Source: Entomomonas sp. E2T0 (lineage in GTDB: Bacteria > Pseudomonadota > Gammaproteobacteria > Pseudomonadales > Pseudomonadaceae). Taken from it: a stretch of DNA of 64,000 nt. The notes beneath the pieces are model-generated. The model saw nothing but the letters and a program-made list of their open reading frames with translations. It was not told the origin of the DNA and did no database searches. Within the stretch, counting starts at the first letter, position 1. Each line of letters opens with the position of its first letter. The position numbers and the translations under genes were made by a program. The DNA is taken from assembly GCF_025985425.1 (NCBI RefSeq), contig NZ_CP094972.1, positions 744,001 to 808,000 on the forward strand. Direction: 5' to 3'. Positions 37,674 through 46,512 of this stretch are shown here, one piece after another.

Positions 37674-37785
37674 ATAGTTTTAACTATAATTAAATAGCCA
37701 CTTCTAATAATAATGGGTAATAGCAATAATTCTTAATGTCTACATAATAACTACATATTTATTTTGTAGTTATTAGGCATTTCCC

Positions 37786-39237
37786 ATGAAAAAAGTTATC
37801 TCCTCAGTTTGCCCTATTTTAGTAACACTGATAGTTTTGTTATGCCCTGTACCTTCTGGTCTAGCCCCCCATGCATGGTACTTTTTTGCGATTTTTCTTG
37901 GTTGTGTGATTGGGCTTATTTTAGAACCTTTACCAGGAGCAGCTATTGGTTTAATTGGTGTTGCTGTTATAGCATTATTTGCTAACTATGTACTGTTTAG
38001 TCCTGCACAACTGGCTAATCCTGAATTTGAATCAGCAAAAAATGCTTTTGCATGGGCTGTATCAGGTTTTACTAACTCCACTGTATGGCTTATTTTTGGT
38101 GCTTTTATGTTTGCACTGGGCTATGAAAAAACAGGACTGGGTAGACGGATTGCTTTATGGCTAGTAAAAACATTGGGGAAACGTAGCTTAACATTAGGCT
38201 ATGCAATTATGATAGCTGATACTGCACTTGCTCCATTTACACCCTCTAATACCGCACGTAGTGCAGGTACTATTTATCCTATTATTAGTAACCTACCACC
38301 ATTATATGATTCAAAGCCTAATGATCCTTCCATGAAAAAAATAGGCACTTTCTTAATGTGGACGGCTATTGCTTCTACTTGTGTTACTAGCTCCTTATTT
38401 TTAACAGCCCTTGCCCCTAACTTACTGGGTCTTAGTATTGCAAGTAAAACAGCAGGCGTTACTATAACTTGGATGGAATGGTTTACTGCTGCTGCGCCTG
38501 CTTGTATTTTACTACTAATAATCACGCCCTTTTTATGTTATATCCTATGTCCACCAGAAATTAAATCTGGTGATGCAATTCCTAGCTGGGCCGCTGAAGA
38601 ACTTAAAAAACTAGGTTCATTAACACGCAACGAAATTTTATTGTTAGTGTTTGTAGTAGTTGCCTTGTTATTATGGATTTTTGCAGAAAAAATCATTAAT
38701 GCTTCTTTAGTAGGTATCCTCGTCATCTGTGCCATGCTGATATGTAGAATTATTACATGGGATAACATTTTATCGAATAAAGCTGCATGGAACACCTTTG
38801 CATGGTTCGCTACATTAGTTGCTCTAGCAGATGGATTAAGTAAAGTAGGCTTTGTTGCATGGTTTGGTAATTTAGTTGGTGATCATATAAATGGTTTCTC
38901 GCCAATAATGGTAATGGTTATTCTAACCTGTGTGTTTTATCTTCTACACTACTTCTTTGCTAGTACTACTGCCCACACCACTGCATTACTACCTGTTATT
39001 TTAGGTGCGGCAAGTCATATTCAAGGGCTTGATATGCACACCTTTGTATTAATCTTATTACCGACATTAGGCTTTATGGGTATTATTACCCCTTATGGTA
39101 CTGGCCCTAGCCCTGTATATTATGGTACTGGTTATCTACCTAGCACGTTATGGTGGCGTTTAGGCCTTATCTTTGGTCTATTATTCTTGGCTGTTTGGCT
39201 AATTGTTGGAATACCTTGGATATTGCTTATTAATTAA
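37786..39237 (+). CDS. DASS-family dicarboxylate/anion transporter (CitT/TtdT-like)
   Basis: A 483-residue membrane protein with 12 or more helices. PFTPSNTARSAGTIYPI is the CitT/TtdT signature with the substrate- and sodium-binding SNT motif, and FFASTTAHTTALLPVILG near the C-terminus is the second SNT-like hairpin. Members exchange citrate, tartrate, fumarate or malate for succinate, or take up sulfate-like anions. It converges with the fumarate-reductase-like operon across a shared terminator, which supports a C4-dicarboxylate role; exact substrate unknown. Confidence 0.88.
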   Translation: MKKVISSVCPILVTLIVLLCPVPSGLAPHAWYFFAIFLGCVIGLILEPLPGAAIGLIGVAVIALFANYVLFSPAQLANPEFESAKNAFAWAVSGFTNSTVWLIFGAFMFALGYEKTGLGRRIALWLVKTLGKRSLTLGYAIMIADTALAPFTPSNTARSAGTIYPIISNLPPLYDSKPNDPSMKKIGTFLMWTAIASTCVTSSLFLTALAPNLLGLSIASKTAGVTITWMEWFTAAAPACILLLIITPFLCYILCPPEIKSGDAIPSWAAEELKKLGSLTRNEILLLVFVVVALLLWIFAEKIINASLVGILVICAMLICRIITWDNILSNKAAWNTFAWFATLVALADGLSKVGFVAWFGNLVGDHINGFSPIMVMVILTCVFYLLHYFFASTTAHTTALLPVILGAASHIQGLDMHTFVLILLPTLGFMGIITPYGTGPSPVYYGTGYLPSTLWWRLGLIFGLLFLAVWLIVGIPWILLIN

Positions 39238-39246
39238 TTTTCTTAT

Positions 39247-39277
39247 AAAAAAGGGTCATTTATGTGACCCTTTTTTT
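39247..39277. terminator. bidirectional terminator between transporter and reductase operon
   Basis: A stem AAAAAAGGGTCA/TGACCCTTTTTT with a 6-base loop, A- and T-flanked, lies between two convergent genes and should work on both strands. Confidence 0.92.
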
Positions 39278-39287
39278 ATAACTAAAA

Positions 39288-40529
39288 CTAATCTATTAGT
39301 TGTTGTTGATACTCTTGATAAAATTGTTTTAAAGAGCTACTTACCACAGTAGCAGCACCATCAATCAAAGCACAACGGCCACTACCTGGTAATAATGAAC
39401 AAAGACTTTCTAATGCTCGTAAATCTGTTCTAAGGCCAGAACCTGTATCAATGCGACGTAACAATCGAGCTAACTGATAAGTACCCGTTTTACAAGAAGT
39501 ACATTGCCCACAAGAACCTGCCGCAAAAAAGTCTACATATTCTGCAACTTTACGAACAATACTTGTTCCTTCTGAAATCACAATCATCGCACCAGTACCA
39601 AGGCTTGACCCTTTTTCTTTTAAAGAGTCAAAATCCATATGTACATCTAAATCAGCCGTTGTAAGTAACGTATTAGAAGGGCCACCAGTAAATACAGCTT
39701 TAAAATGGGATGAGGTTAACATACCGCCACCATAGGTAAATACTAACTCACGTAATGTAGTTCCCATAGGTAGCTCATATAATCCAGGTTTTAATACATC
39801 ACCAGAAAGCGAATACAATTTAGTACCTGAAGCATTACCAATACCTAATTGGTTATACCACTCCGCACCATTCTTTAAAATATGGGGCACTGTAGCAAAA
39901 GTTTCCACATTATTAATAAGGCTAGGTTTACCAAACACACCGCTCTCAAAGGGATAAGGTGGCTTTTCACGAGGAAATGGAAAACCCTCTTCAACGCTTG
40001 AAATAACTGCTGTTTCTTCACCACCAATGTAAAGTCCTGAACTTTTAACTACCTTTAATTCGATAGGTCTTTTTAGATAAGCAGCTACTTCACTAAGCAA
40101 ACTACTGATCTGCCATTGCTCAACGGCTTTTTCCATAACCGCCAATGCTTCAGCCTGATGAGGATTAATATATAAATACACATGATTAGCTTGCACAGCC
40201 ACAGCAGCAATCAATGCCCCTTCTATAATTTGATGAGGTGTTGCTTTTAATAAATAACGGTCTTTAAATGTACCAGGCTCATCTTCATTACCATTACATA
40301 AAATATATTTATCAGCACTTTGCTGATCAGCAATCGCTTGCCATTTACGGTAAGTGGGAAAACCAGCGCCACCCATACCACGTAAATCTGCTTTTTTAAG
40401 GGTATCAATAATTAACTCTGGTGCTTTTAAAGCCTGTTTTAAACCATGTCCACCATGATCGCTAAGCCACAGATTAAGATCTGCACCAATACAGGTTTTG
40501 GTAGATAACAATATAGGTTCAAATATCAT
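39288..40529 (-). CDS. NuoF-like NADH-oxidising flavoprotein subunit
   Basis: A 413-residue homologue of the complex I 51-kDa subunit. LRGMGGAGFPTYRKW (49-63) and NEDEPGTFKDRYLL (81-94) form the FMN/NADH site. The C-terminal SCGQCTSCKTGTYQLARLLR with a later Cys in GSGRCALI binds a 4Fe-4S cluster. There is no nuoE or nuoG beside it. It is the last gene of a three-gene run behind an iron-sulfur protein and a fumarate-reductase-like flavoprotein, so I infer that it feeds electrons from NADH to that flavoprotein in the cytoplasm. Confidence 0.88.
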   Translation of the reverse strand: MIFEPILLSTKTCIGADLNLWLSDHGGHGLKQALKAPELIIDTLKKADLRGMGGAGFPTYRKWQAIADQQSADKYILCNGNEDEPGTFKDRYLLKATPHQIIEGALIAAVAVQANHVYLYINPHQAEALAVMEKAVEQWQISSLLSEVAAYLKRPIELKVVKSSGLYIGGEETAVISSVEEGFPFPREKPPYPFESGVFGKPSLINNVETFATVPHILKNGAEWYNQLGIGNASGTKLYSLSGDVLKPGLYELPMGTTLRELVFTYGGGMLTSSHFKAVFTGGPSNTLLTTADLDVHMDFDSLKEKGSSLGTGAMIVISEGTSIVRKVAEYVDFFAAGSCGQCTSCKTGTYQLARLLRRIDTGSGLRTDLRALESLCSLLPGSGRCALIDGAATVVSSSLKQFYQEYQQQLID

Positions 40530-40540
40530 TTCATTACATC

Positions 40541-42190
40541 CTAGCGATTGTTATGGTTATTATTTAATGATTGACTAGCACGTCCCCGTAAATTAATTTC
40601 ACGATGGAAATCAAAGTTTCCATACTCGGGGAACAAAATAGGTCCATAAACATTGGTAGGCAAACCAGATAAAATCAGTTGACGTTGCCAATTATATAAA
40701 TGAAATAATCCTACTTTAGGTGCAGGGTGTTGGTTTGCTGTTAACGCAGCATGCTCACCGGCTCGACGACCAAAAGTAATAATCTCTTGTAGCGCATTAC
40801 CCATCATACGATTACGGCCATGAATACCGCCCGTCATTTCGCCCACACAGTACAAACCAGAAACAGTAGTTTGACCATTCTCATCAATGACTACACCACC
40901 GTTTTGATAATGCAAAGTAGGGCGAACCATTATAGGTTCAACTGTTAAATCAATATTACATTGTTTACCCAAATGGCTTAAACTCACTAAACGTTCCTTT
41001 AAAATACCTGGATTACGTCGTTCTAAATCTGGCACATCAAGAAATACACCTACTTTACCTTCACGCTCTATCCCTCGCCCTTCAGCACATTCTCTTAAAA
41101 TAGCCGCTGAAACAATATCACGAGGTAATAATTCATCAATAAAACGCTTACCCTCGCCATTGATCAAATAAGCGCCAGCAGAGCGAGCAGCTTCTGAAAT
41201 AAGCCCACCAAAACGAAAAGAGGGCCAAGCAACACCCGTTGGGTGATACTGGAAAGAATCAATCTCTCGTAATTTAGCCCCTATACGGTAGGCTAACACC
41301 AAACCATCAGCAGTTGCACCATAGTGATTAGAAGTAGGAAAATCATTTAAATGTAAACGTCCAGTACCACCTGTAGCTAAAATAACTTTACTGGCCCTTA
41401 CCAATACAAAACGATGGGTACTTAAATCATAAATAACACCACCTACACAATTGCCATCTTCATCTGACAACAACTCCACCAATGGGCAGCGGTTCCATAC
41501 ATTAATCCGTTCATCTAATTCTACGGCTTCTCGCAATACACGCATCATTTCTACACCCGTATAATCTTTAAACGATAAAATACGTGCGCGCGTTGCACCA
41601 CCTGGTTTTTTTCTTAATAATTTACTGCCTACAAAATCACTATTCTCACGATCAAAACTCATGCCCTGTTCAATCAGCCAACGAATAGTATTAGGTGCAG
41701 AAATAGCTAACTGTGCGACAAGTTTTTTATCAGCGCATAAATGTCCTGCTTTTAGCGTATCTTCAAAATGAATTTGTGGACTATCATCCTCACCAATGGC
41801 TGCTTGAATCCCACCCTCAGCCATTACCGTATTACTATCACCAATTCTTAACTTAGTAGCAAGAATTACTGAGCGGCCTTTCGCTGAAACCTCAAGCGCA
41901 GCAGCACAACCTGCTCCACCTGCACCAATAACCAATACCTCCGTATTAACCACAATTGCCCCCGCTAAATTAGCATCAGTAATTGGAGCATTGCTTTGTA
42001 GTAACTTAGCTAAAGCAGTGGGACAAACATCCCCTTTATTAGCACCTACTGTTAAAGATATAGTACTTCCTTGCTGATAATCAGGATGGTATTGTTTAAG
42101 TAATAATTGCTTATCTCCCAACTCAGGGGGAGCTGCATAATCTGCTTGCTTTAAATTAGCTAATGCTTGTTCGTATACTATGCCTGACAT
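40541..42190 (-). CDS. fumarate reductase/succinate dehydrogenase-like flavoprotein
   Basis: A 549-residue FAD protein. The FAD fold begins EVLVIGAGGAGCAAALEVSA (84-103). The catalytic region has FQYHPTGV, SEAARSAGAYLINGEGKRFI and LLPRDIVSAAI with the expected arginine; later come HYQNGGVVID and GLYCVGEMTGG. In SdhA/FrdA the sequence S-H-T-V-A-A holds the FAD-linked histidine; here it is SNTVMAEGG with Asn120, so FAD should be bound non-covalently, as in soluble fumarate reductases and L-aspartate oxidase. About 80 extra N-terminal residues precede the FAD domain. No membrane anchor subunits are nearby. Fumarate reduction is the best guess; a related 2-enoate substrate is possible. Confidence 0.82.
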   Translation of the reverse strand: MSGIVYEQALANLKQADYAAPPELGDKQLLLKQYHPDYQQGSTISLTVGANKGDVCPTALAKLLQSNAPITDANLAGAIVVNTEVLVIGAGGAGCAAALEVSAKGRSVILATKLRIGDSNTVMAEGGIQAAIGEDDSPQIHFEDTLKAGHLCADKKLVAQLAISAPNTIRWLIEQGMSFDRENSDFVGSKLLRKKPGGATRARILSFKDYTGVEMMRVLREAVELDERINVWNRCPLVELLSDEDGNCVGGVIYDLSTHRFVLVRASKVILATGGTGRLHLNDFPTSNHYGATADGLVLAYRIGAKLREIDSFQYHPTGVAWPSFRFGGLISEAARSAGAYLINGEGKRFIDELLPRDIVSAAILRECAEGRGIEREGKVGVFLDVPDLERRNPGILKERLVSLSHLGKQCNIDLTVEPIMVRPTLHYQNGGVVIDENGQTTVSGLYCVGEMTGGIHGRNRMMGNALQEIITFGRRAGEHAALTANQHPAPKVGLFHLYNWQRQLILSGLPTNVYGPILFPEYGNFDFHREINLRGRASQSLNNNHNNR

Positions 42191-42198
42191 AATTCCCC

Positions 42199-42840
42199 CT
42201 AGTTAATTTCCGCATCAATATCAATAGTCATTTCACCAGATTCAATCTGATGCAAACGATGCAATAAATCACTTGGGCGTAACGTCACAGCTGTTGTTAA
42301 ACGCCTTATATAAGTTCCTAAATGATTAGGTGAGATCATCTCAGGGCAAGCAATGGTACATAAGTTACACATAATGCACTCATTAAAAATAGTAGCTGCA
42401 TTTAAATCACCTGCTGCTGCCATATTAACGCCCTTTTGCACTTCAAGGTGTTTAGGGCAAGCATTATCGCAACCGCCACAATGTCTACAATGCTTAGCTT
42501 CAGGAAATACTTCATTAATTCGCTGTAGTATGTGCCAAGTTTTTCCTTCCCAATCATTTGTGGTATACACATGTTGACGGCTGATTGGTAAATGGTCTAA
42601 AAAACTAACCTGCAACCCTTCTGCTACTTTAGCTTCGCAGGCTAAAGCAGCAGTTACTGTCTTTTCACCTTCATGCCTAATTAGAACGCGACAAGAGCCA
42701 CATACACCTTGCCCAGCACAGCCTATATTATCTATAACTGGCTCGCCAGATTGCATAACCGCTTCTAAAATAGAGCTTCCTTCATCTGCTTTTAATTGTT
42801 GTCCATTAACTATCAAACTAATACACGTATTTTCTTTCAT
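42199..42840 (-). CDS. iron-sulfur electron-transfer subunit (2Fe-2S plus two 4Fe-4S)
   Basis: A 213-residue protein. The N-terminal ferredoxin domain has Cys41, Cys47, Cys50 and Cys68 (CAGQGVCGSCRVLI) for a 2Fe-2S cluster. The C-terminal part has CRHCGGCDNACP (Cys118, 121, 124, 128) and CIMCNLCTIACP (Cys155, 158, 161, 165), two full 4Fe-4S sites. SdhB/FrdB proteins instead have one 3Fe-4S site, so this differs from quinone-linked enzymes. It is the first gene of the operon (gaps of 8 and 11 bases) and should bridge the NuoF-like and flavoprotein subunits. Confidence 0.88.
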   Translation of the reverse strand: MKENTCISLIVNGQQLKADEGSSILEAVMQSGEPVIDNIGCAGQGVCGSCRVLIRHEGEKTVTAALACEAKVAEGLQVSFLDHLPISRQHVYTTNDWEGKTWHILQRINEVFPEAKHCRHCGGCDNACPKHLEVQKGVNMAAAGDLNAATIFNECIMCNLCTIACPEMISPNHLGTYIRRLTTAVTLRPSDLLHRLHQIESGEMTIDIDAEIN

Positions 42841-43009
42841 AATGATCCTAATAATGAATCAGCTATTTCTTTGTTATTTCATTACTATAACTCATGCAGC
42901 CTAATAGAAATAGATAGCCATATTACTTAGCTATGCTGATTACAGAAAAAGTTAGACTAATTGTGTAGTTTTATTATTTATATTTTTTACAATTAGGAAA
43001 AGATTTAAT

Positions 43010-43050
43010 AAAACATAATAAGATCTCTAAAAATCCCATTATGTTTTTTT
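43010..43050 (-). terminator. hairpin downstream of the autotransporter gene
   Basis: AAAACATAAT (43010-43019) pairs with ATTATGTTTT (43038-43047) around an 18-base loop, with T runs on both sides. It lies 55 bases past the autotransporter stop. The rest of 42841-43104 shows nothing coding. Confidence 0.5.
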
Positions 43051-43104
43051 AACAATACTTTGTATAAAAACTATTCCATACAAGCTCAGATAACTTATAA
43101 AACC

Positions 43105-45630
43105 TTACCAGTGATAGTTTACATTCAATTGGCCAGTATAACGTTCAAAGTTATTTGATCCCCACTCACCACCCATGTGAGCTGCAACACTCCAACTATC
43201 ATTAATACTACCCTGTAAACCTATTTTAGTTTCTAAGCGACTTCTTGGTGTACCATCATGCTGTGAATCACCATTAAATTTGAGTTGGTTTTTTGCAGTA
43301 CTATTAATATAGTTAACCTCAACAAAAGGCTCTACCGTTTTTTGGGTAACACCACGCGCACTCATCCTAATACCTGAACGAGAAGTTAAACCACTTGCTT
43401 TATTAGCTGTAACATACAAATTATTTTTATCCCTTAAGTTATCCGCATCATAAAGGTTATAAGTTAACTGCAACTGTGGTGTCATAATTACTTGATAGTC
43501 AGAAGTTGTACCTAAAGGAATACCATAACCAACTTCTACAGAATTACTCAATAAGTTACTACTATATCTTTTAGTAGCTACCTGCGATTCGCCTGAAACC
43601 TCATTACGATACCAAGCTAACTGGCTCCAAGTATCTATATATAACCCCAAGTCAGTGTCTTGGTTTTCAAACCAAGTACCATAAACACCTGCACTATAAC
43701 CTTTTACTTTACCATCCACCTTAGTTCTTGTTAAACGTGACGTTGTGGTATTTTCAAAATCCCCATAACCAGCCATTACACCAAGGTGTAAATAACCATC
43801 ATTAATATTTAATAGGGCTAAATCTCCACCCATCTGCATCATATAAGTACGGTTACGATTACTAAAATTACTATGCACACTGCGATAGCTACTATGGCTT
43901 ACTTTAGCTCTTAACCAGAATAATCTTTTAGAAGCATCATTATCAAAATCATTAGCAGACACTAAACGATCATATAATGATTGCTGAAACATCTCTGTAG
44001 CGGCTGTTTGGTTAGCTAAGTAAGCACCAATAGCAGGGTTATAGATTACTTGTCCGCCAGAGCCACCTCCATATGGATTATAAAAGCTAGTTAAATACCA
44101 GTTTTCATTAGTTGTACCTTTATTTAATAGATACTCATATGCCCCAGAAGTTAATGGTTTACCTAAAGCAAAAGCATTACTTGATGAACTGCCTTGCACC
44201 TCAACAACCTTAATACCATCACCTGTTGTTAATTGTCCTAAGCTTGGGGCTGTAGGCGTTATAAATACCTTTGTTGCACCTGTGCCTGTTATCACATCAC
44301 CATTAACGATTAATAGATCACTGGTTCCTTGGCCACCATTACTTGATCCATCATCTAGTAATGTATTTAAATAAAGACTTCCGCCATTAGAAACATAATT
44401 ACCATTAATGGTTAATGTATCTCCTATTAGCGCATTATCGCCCAATGGGTTTTTATTGGTTAGGTTGATAGTGCCCGCATTATTAAATGTGGCCACATCA
44501 AAAACTGCATGGCTTGTAGTGCCATCTAAATTTCTATTACTGAACTTGATAATACCTGCATTATTAAAAATACCATTTGTTGTACCAATGGTATTAACAA
44601 TTGTAGCTTTACTACCTGAGCTAAAGTTTTGTAAATCTAATGTACCGCCTTGGTTATTAAAAACAACATCGCTACCACTAATAGTAGAATAACCAACGAT
44701 TGTTCCACCATTATCTACAATACTTTCACCGCCTGTAGTCTGGCTTAAAATAGCTAAATCATTATCTGAACTAATTTGACCATAATTAGAAATATGGGTT
44801 TTACCATCTGTAGTAGTCAGCTTAAGGCCAGCAGAATTAGTACCTGATGCTCCTTTAATTGATCCACCCGTAATATTAATAATATTATCGCCAGCACTTG
44901 CCGTACTATCTATAGCAATACTATTTTGTCCAAATACATTAATATTTCCACTATTTTCAATATAGTTAGTCTTGCCTATAACCAACAATCCTGAAGAGTT
45001 ATCTCCACCTGTAATATTTATTAGACCTGCATTATTAACAATAGCAGTACCATTATTTGCGTCTACTCTAGCTCCAATATTAACTTTTGTACCTGAAACA
45101 TTAATATTGCTATCTTCTGTAAGTGAAAGTACTGCGGTACCATTGAAAGCTTCAACTAAAACAGCTACTGTTTGATTGGTTAAATTAGTTAAATTAACTG
45201 TAGCTCCAGTAGTTATTTTAGCTGTCTTACCTTGACCATCGGTTCTGGTATAAATAGCTGATGAGCCATAATTAGAACTTACTGAACTAATAATACGGGT
45301 ATCCTTATCCACCTCAATCTCTAAATCACCATAATTAGGGCTATAGCCTAAATTACCATTAACGCCACCAAAACTTATCCAGCTACGGTATCTTCCAACA
45401 TTAACCCAATTTTGGCCCTCAATAGTAACCCCTTTGACTACCATTTTAGTGAGCGCACCATCCGATGCTTTAATTGATGCGTTAGTATCCCCACCCTCAT
45501 AAGTAATAACCGTTCCATCTGGACTTAAACTTGAGGTAGGCGCTGCGGCGTATGATAATAATGGATAACTAATTAAACCAACAAACGAGATAGAAAAATT
45601 AACTAAACTCCAGTACTTCTTTGTAAACAC
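43105..45630 (-). CDS. autotransporter (type Va) outer membrane protein
   Basis: A type V secretion protein: the passenger (about 30-560) is rich in glycine, asparagine and threonine with repeated short beta-strand motifs (INITGG, GTINLTN, NNAG), typical of a right-handed beta-helix. The last 270 or so residues form the beta-barrel (autotransporter beta-domain) ending NVNYHW. I prefer the GTG at 45630 (VFTKKYWSLVNFSISFVGLI), with AAAGGG upstream and a signal peptide ending near SYA; an ATG at 45696 lacks a ribosome site. Adhesin or surface role is inferred. A glycine-serine stretch (YGGGSGGQV) marks the passenger-barrel junction. Confidence 0.85.
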   Translation of the reverse strand: MFTKKYWSLVNFSISFVGLISYPLLSYAAAPTSSLSPDGTVITYEGGDTNASIKASDGALTKMVVKGVTIEGQNWVNVGRYRSWISFGGVNGNLGYSPNYGDLEIEVDKDTRIISSVSSNYGSSAIYTRTDGQGKTAKITTGATVNLTNLTNQTVAVLVEAFNGTAVLSLTEDSNINVSGTKVNIGARVDANNGTAIVNNAGLINITGGDNSSGLLVIGKTNYIENSGNINVFGQNSIAIDSTASAGDNIINITGGSIKGASGTNSAGLKLTTTDGKTHISNYGQISSDNDLAILSQTTGGESIVDNGGTIVGYSTISGSDVVFNNQGGTLDLQNFSSGSKATIVNTIGTTNGIFNNAGIIKFSNRNLDGTTSHAVFDVATFNNAGTINLTNKNPLGDNALIGDTLTINGNYVSNGGSLYLNTLLDDGSSNGGQGTSDLLIVNGDVITGTGATKVFITPTAPSLGQLTTGDGIKVVEVQGSSSSNAFALGKPLTSGAYEYLLNKGTTNENWYLTSFYNPYGGGSGGQVIYNPAIGAYLANQTAATEMFQQSLYDRLVSANDFDNDASKRLFWLRAKVSHSSYRSVHSNFSNRNRTYMMQMGGDLALLNINDGYLHLGVMAGYGDFENTTTSRLTRTKVDGKVKGYSAGVYGTWFENQDTDLGLYIDTWSQLAWYRNEVSGESQVATKRYSSNLLSNSVEVGYGIPLGTTSDYQVIMTPQLQLTYNLYDADNLRDKNNLYVTANKASGLTSRSGIRMSARGVTQKTVEPFVEVNYINSTAKNQLKFNGDSQHDGTPRSRLETKIGLQGSINDSWSVAAHMGGEWGSNNFERYTGQLNVNYHW

Positions 45631-45822
45631 GTAAAAACCCTTTACTACTAAAAATATTCCATACTTTAGTATATAAACTTTATAGTCTAATTGCACTAAT
45701 CATTTATAATTAGAACTACTTAAATTTTCTAATTAGTTAGTATTATCAAAAGTTATTATTTTCTAAAATTACCATACAAACTTTGCATTTGGCTAGTTTA
45801 TATCCACTAGCCCTTAAACAAA

Positions 45823-46113
45823 TTACTTTCTTTCAAATTCCGTGATTGAGGGATTTAGTTCTTCAAATAAACTATAAACATCATTTAATAATAGTGAAGT
45901 AGCTATAGATAATGCTGAAGCACTTGTACTTGTTATGGTTTTAAGTTCGTGTAACTCTTCCAATAAATCAATAACGGCTTTTAACCTTGCAGTTGCACAT
46001 TCATAGATAGCATCACGGGATGCATTAGCGTCGTAATATAAAACATTCTCACTATTGCCCTGAGAGCCATAGTTTAAAGGAAGAAAATGGGGAGAATTAG
46101 TTGGTTTGCTCAT
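45823..46113 (-). CDS. small DUF3077-like protein, copy 2 of a leader-linked paralogue pair
   Basis: A 96-residue paralogue of the gene at 16353-16646. Shared segments are GSQGNSENVLYYDANA, DAIYECA-ARL and the helix ending in LLxxLH; both have SLLLNDxxxLFE-like C-terminal helices (LLLNDVYSLFEEL here, YLLNDANTLFEAL there). The tail is acidic. Function unknown; the DUF3077 assignment is tentative. It is preceded by the second copy of the structured leader, which keeps its folding despite sequence change. Confidence 0.65.
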   Translation of the reverse strand: MSKPTNSPHFLPLNYGSQGNSENVLYYDANASRDAIYECATARLKAVIDLLEELHELKTITSTSASALSIATSLLLNDVYSLFEELNPSITEFERK

Positions 46114-46137
46114 CGGTTTAGCTCCTGCTTACGTTAA

Positions 46138-46334
46138 GCCACCCCTCTTACCTCTTAGTAATAATGGGTGGCGGGACTGTGCACAGGTTGGCGGACCGAA
46201 ACGAGAGAATCGGCACACTCCGTAGAGTGTCCCGTACACAGCCCGCCATAAAAATTAAGCGCGAGCCGTGCTACCCGCAACTAATAAGATTTAGTCACGG
46301 TCTCTCGTTAATGGGCCGCCAAGCCCATACTATA
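46138..46334 (-). ncRNA. structured leader RNA, copy 2 (C4-like architecture)
   Basis: Copy of the leader at 16670-16857. The flanking hairpin is GCCACCC 46138-46144 with GGGTGGC 46166-46172 (copy 1 has GCCTCCC with GGGAGGC). Long-range complements are AACGAGAGA 46200-46208 with TCTCTCGTT 46301-46309, nine base pairs, and TTGGCGG 46188-46194 with CCGCCAA 46316-46322. Copy 1 uses ACGCTCGG/CCGAGCGT and TTGGCAG/CTGCCAA in the same places. The identical CGGCACACTCCG core and ACTATA box (46329-46334; TATAGT on the minus strand) are kept. The paired changes are strong evidence of selected RNA structure. Confidence 0.68.
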
Positions 46335-46512
46335 GATTTGCTATAGTTCTCTCATTGTAGAACTAGCTAATTGATGGAGCAAGTTTTTTGTTTTAGAGAA
46401 TTGATTTCTGCAAAGCTTAAAATTTATTACTCAATAAAAAAGAGCATCCATTAATTTTTTGAAAAAGGGTATTTTTGACAGTAGCACTAACAAAAGTAAA
46501 TTTTCATATATC

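Noticed and set aside
45631-45696. Longer autotransporter start at 45696
   Set aside because: No ribosome site, and it would put 22 unusual residues before a normal signal peptide that starts at a GTG with AAAGGG upstream.
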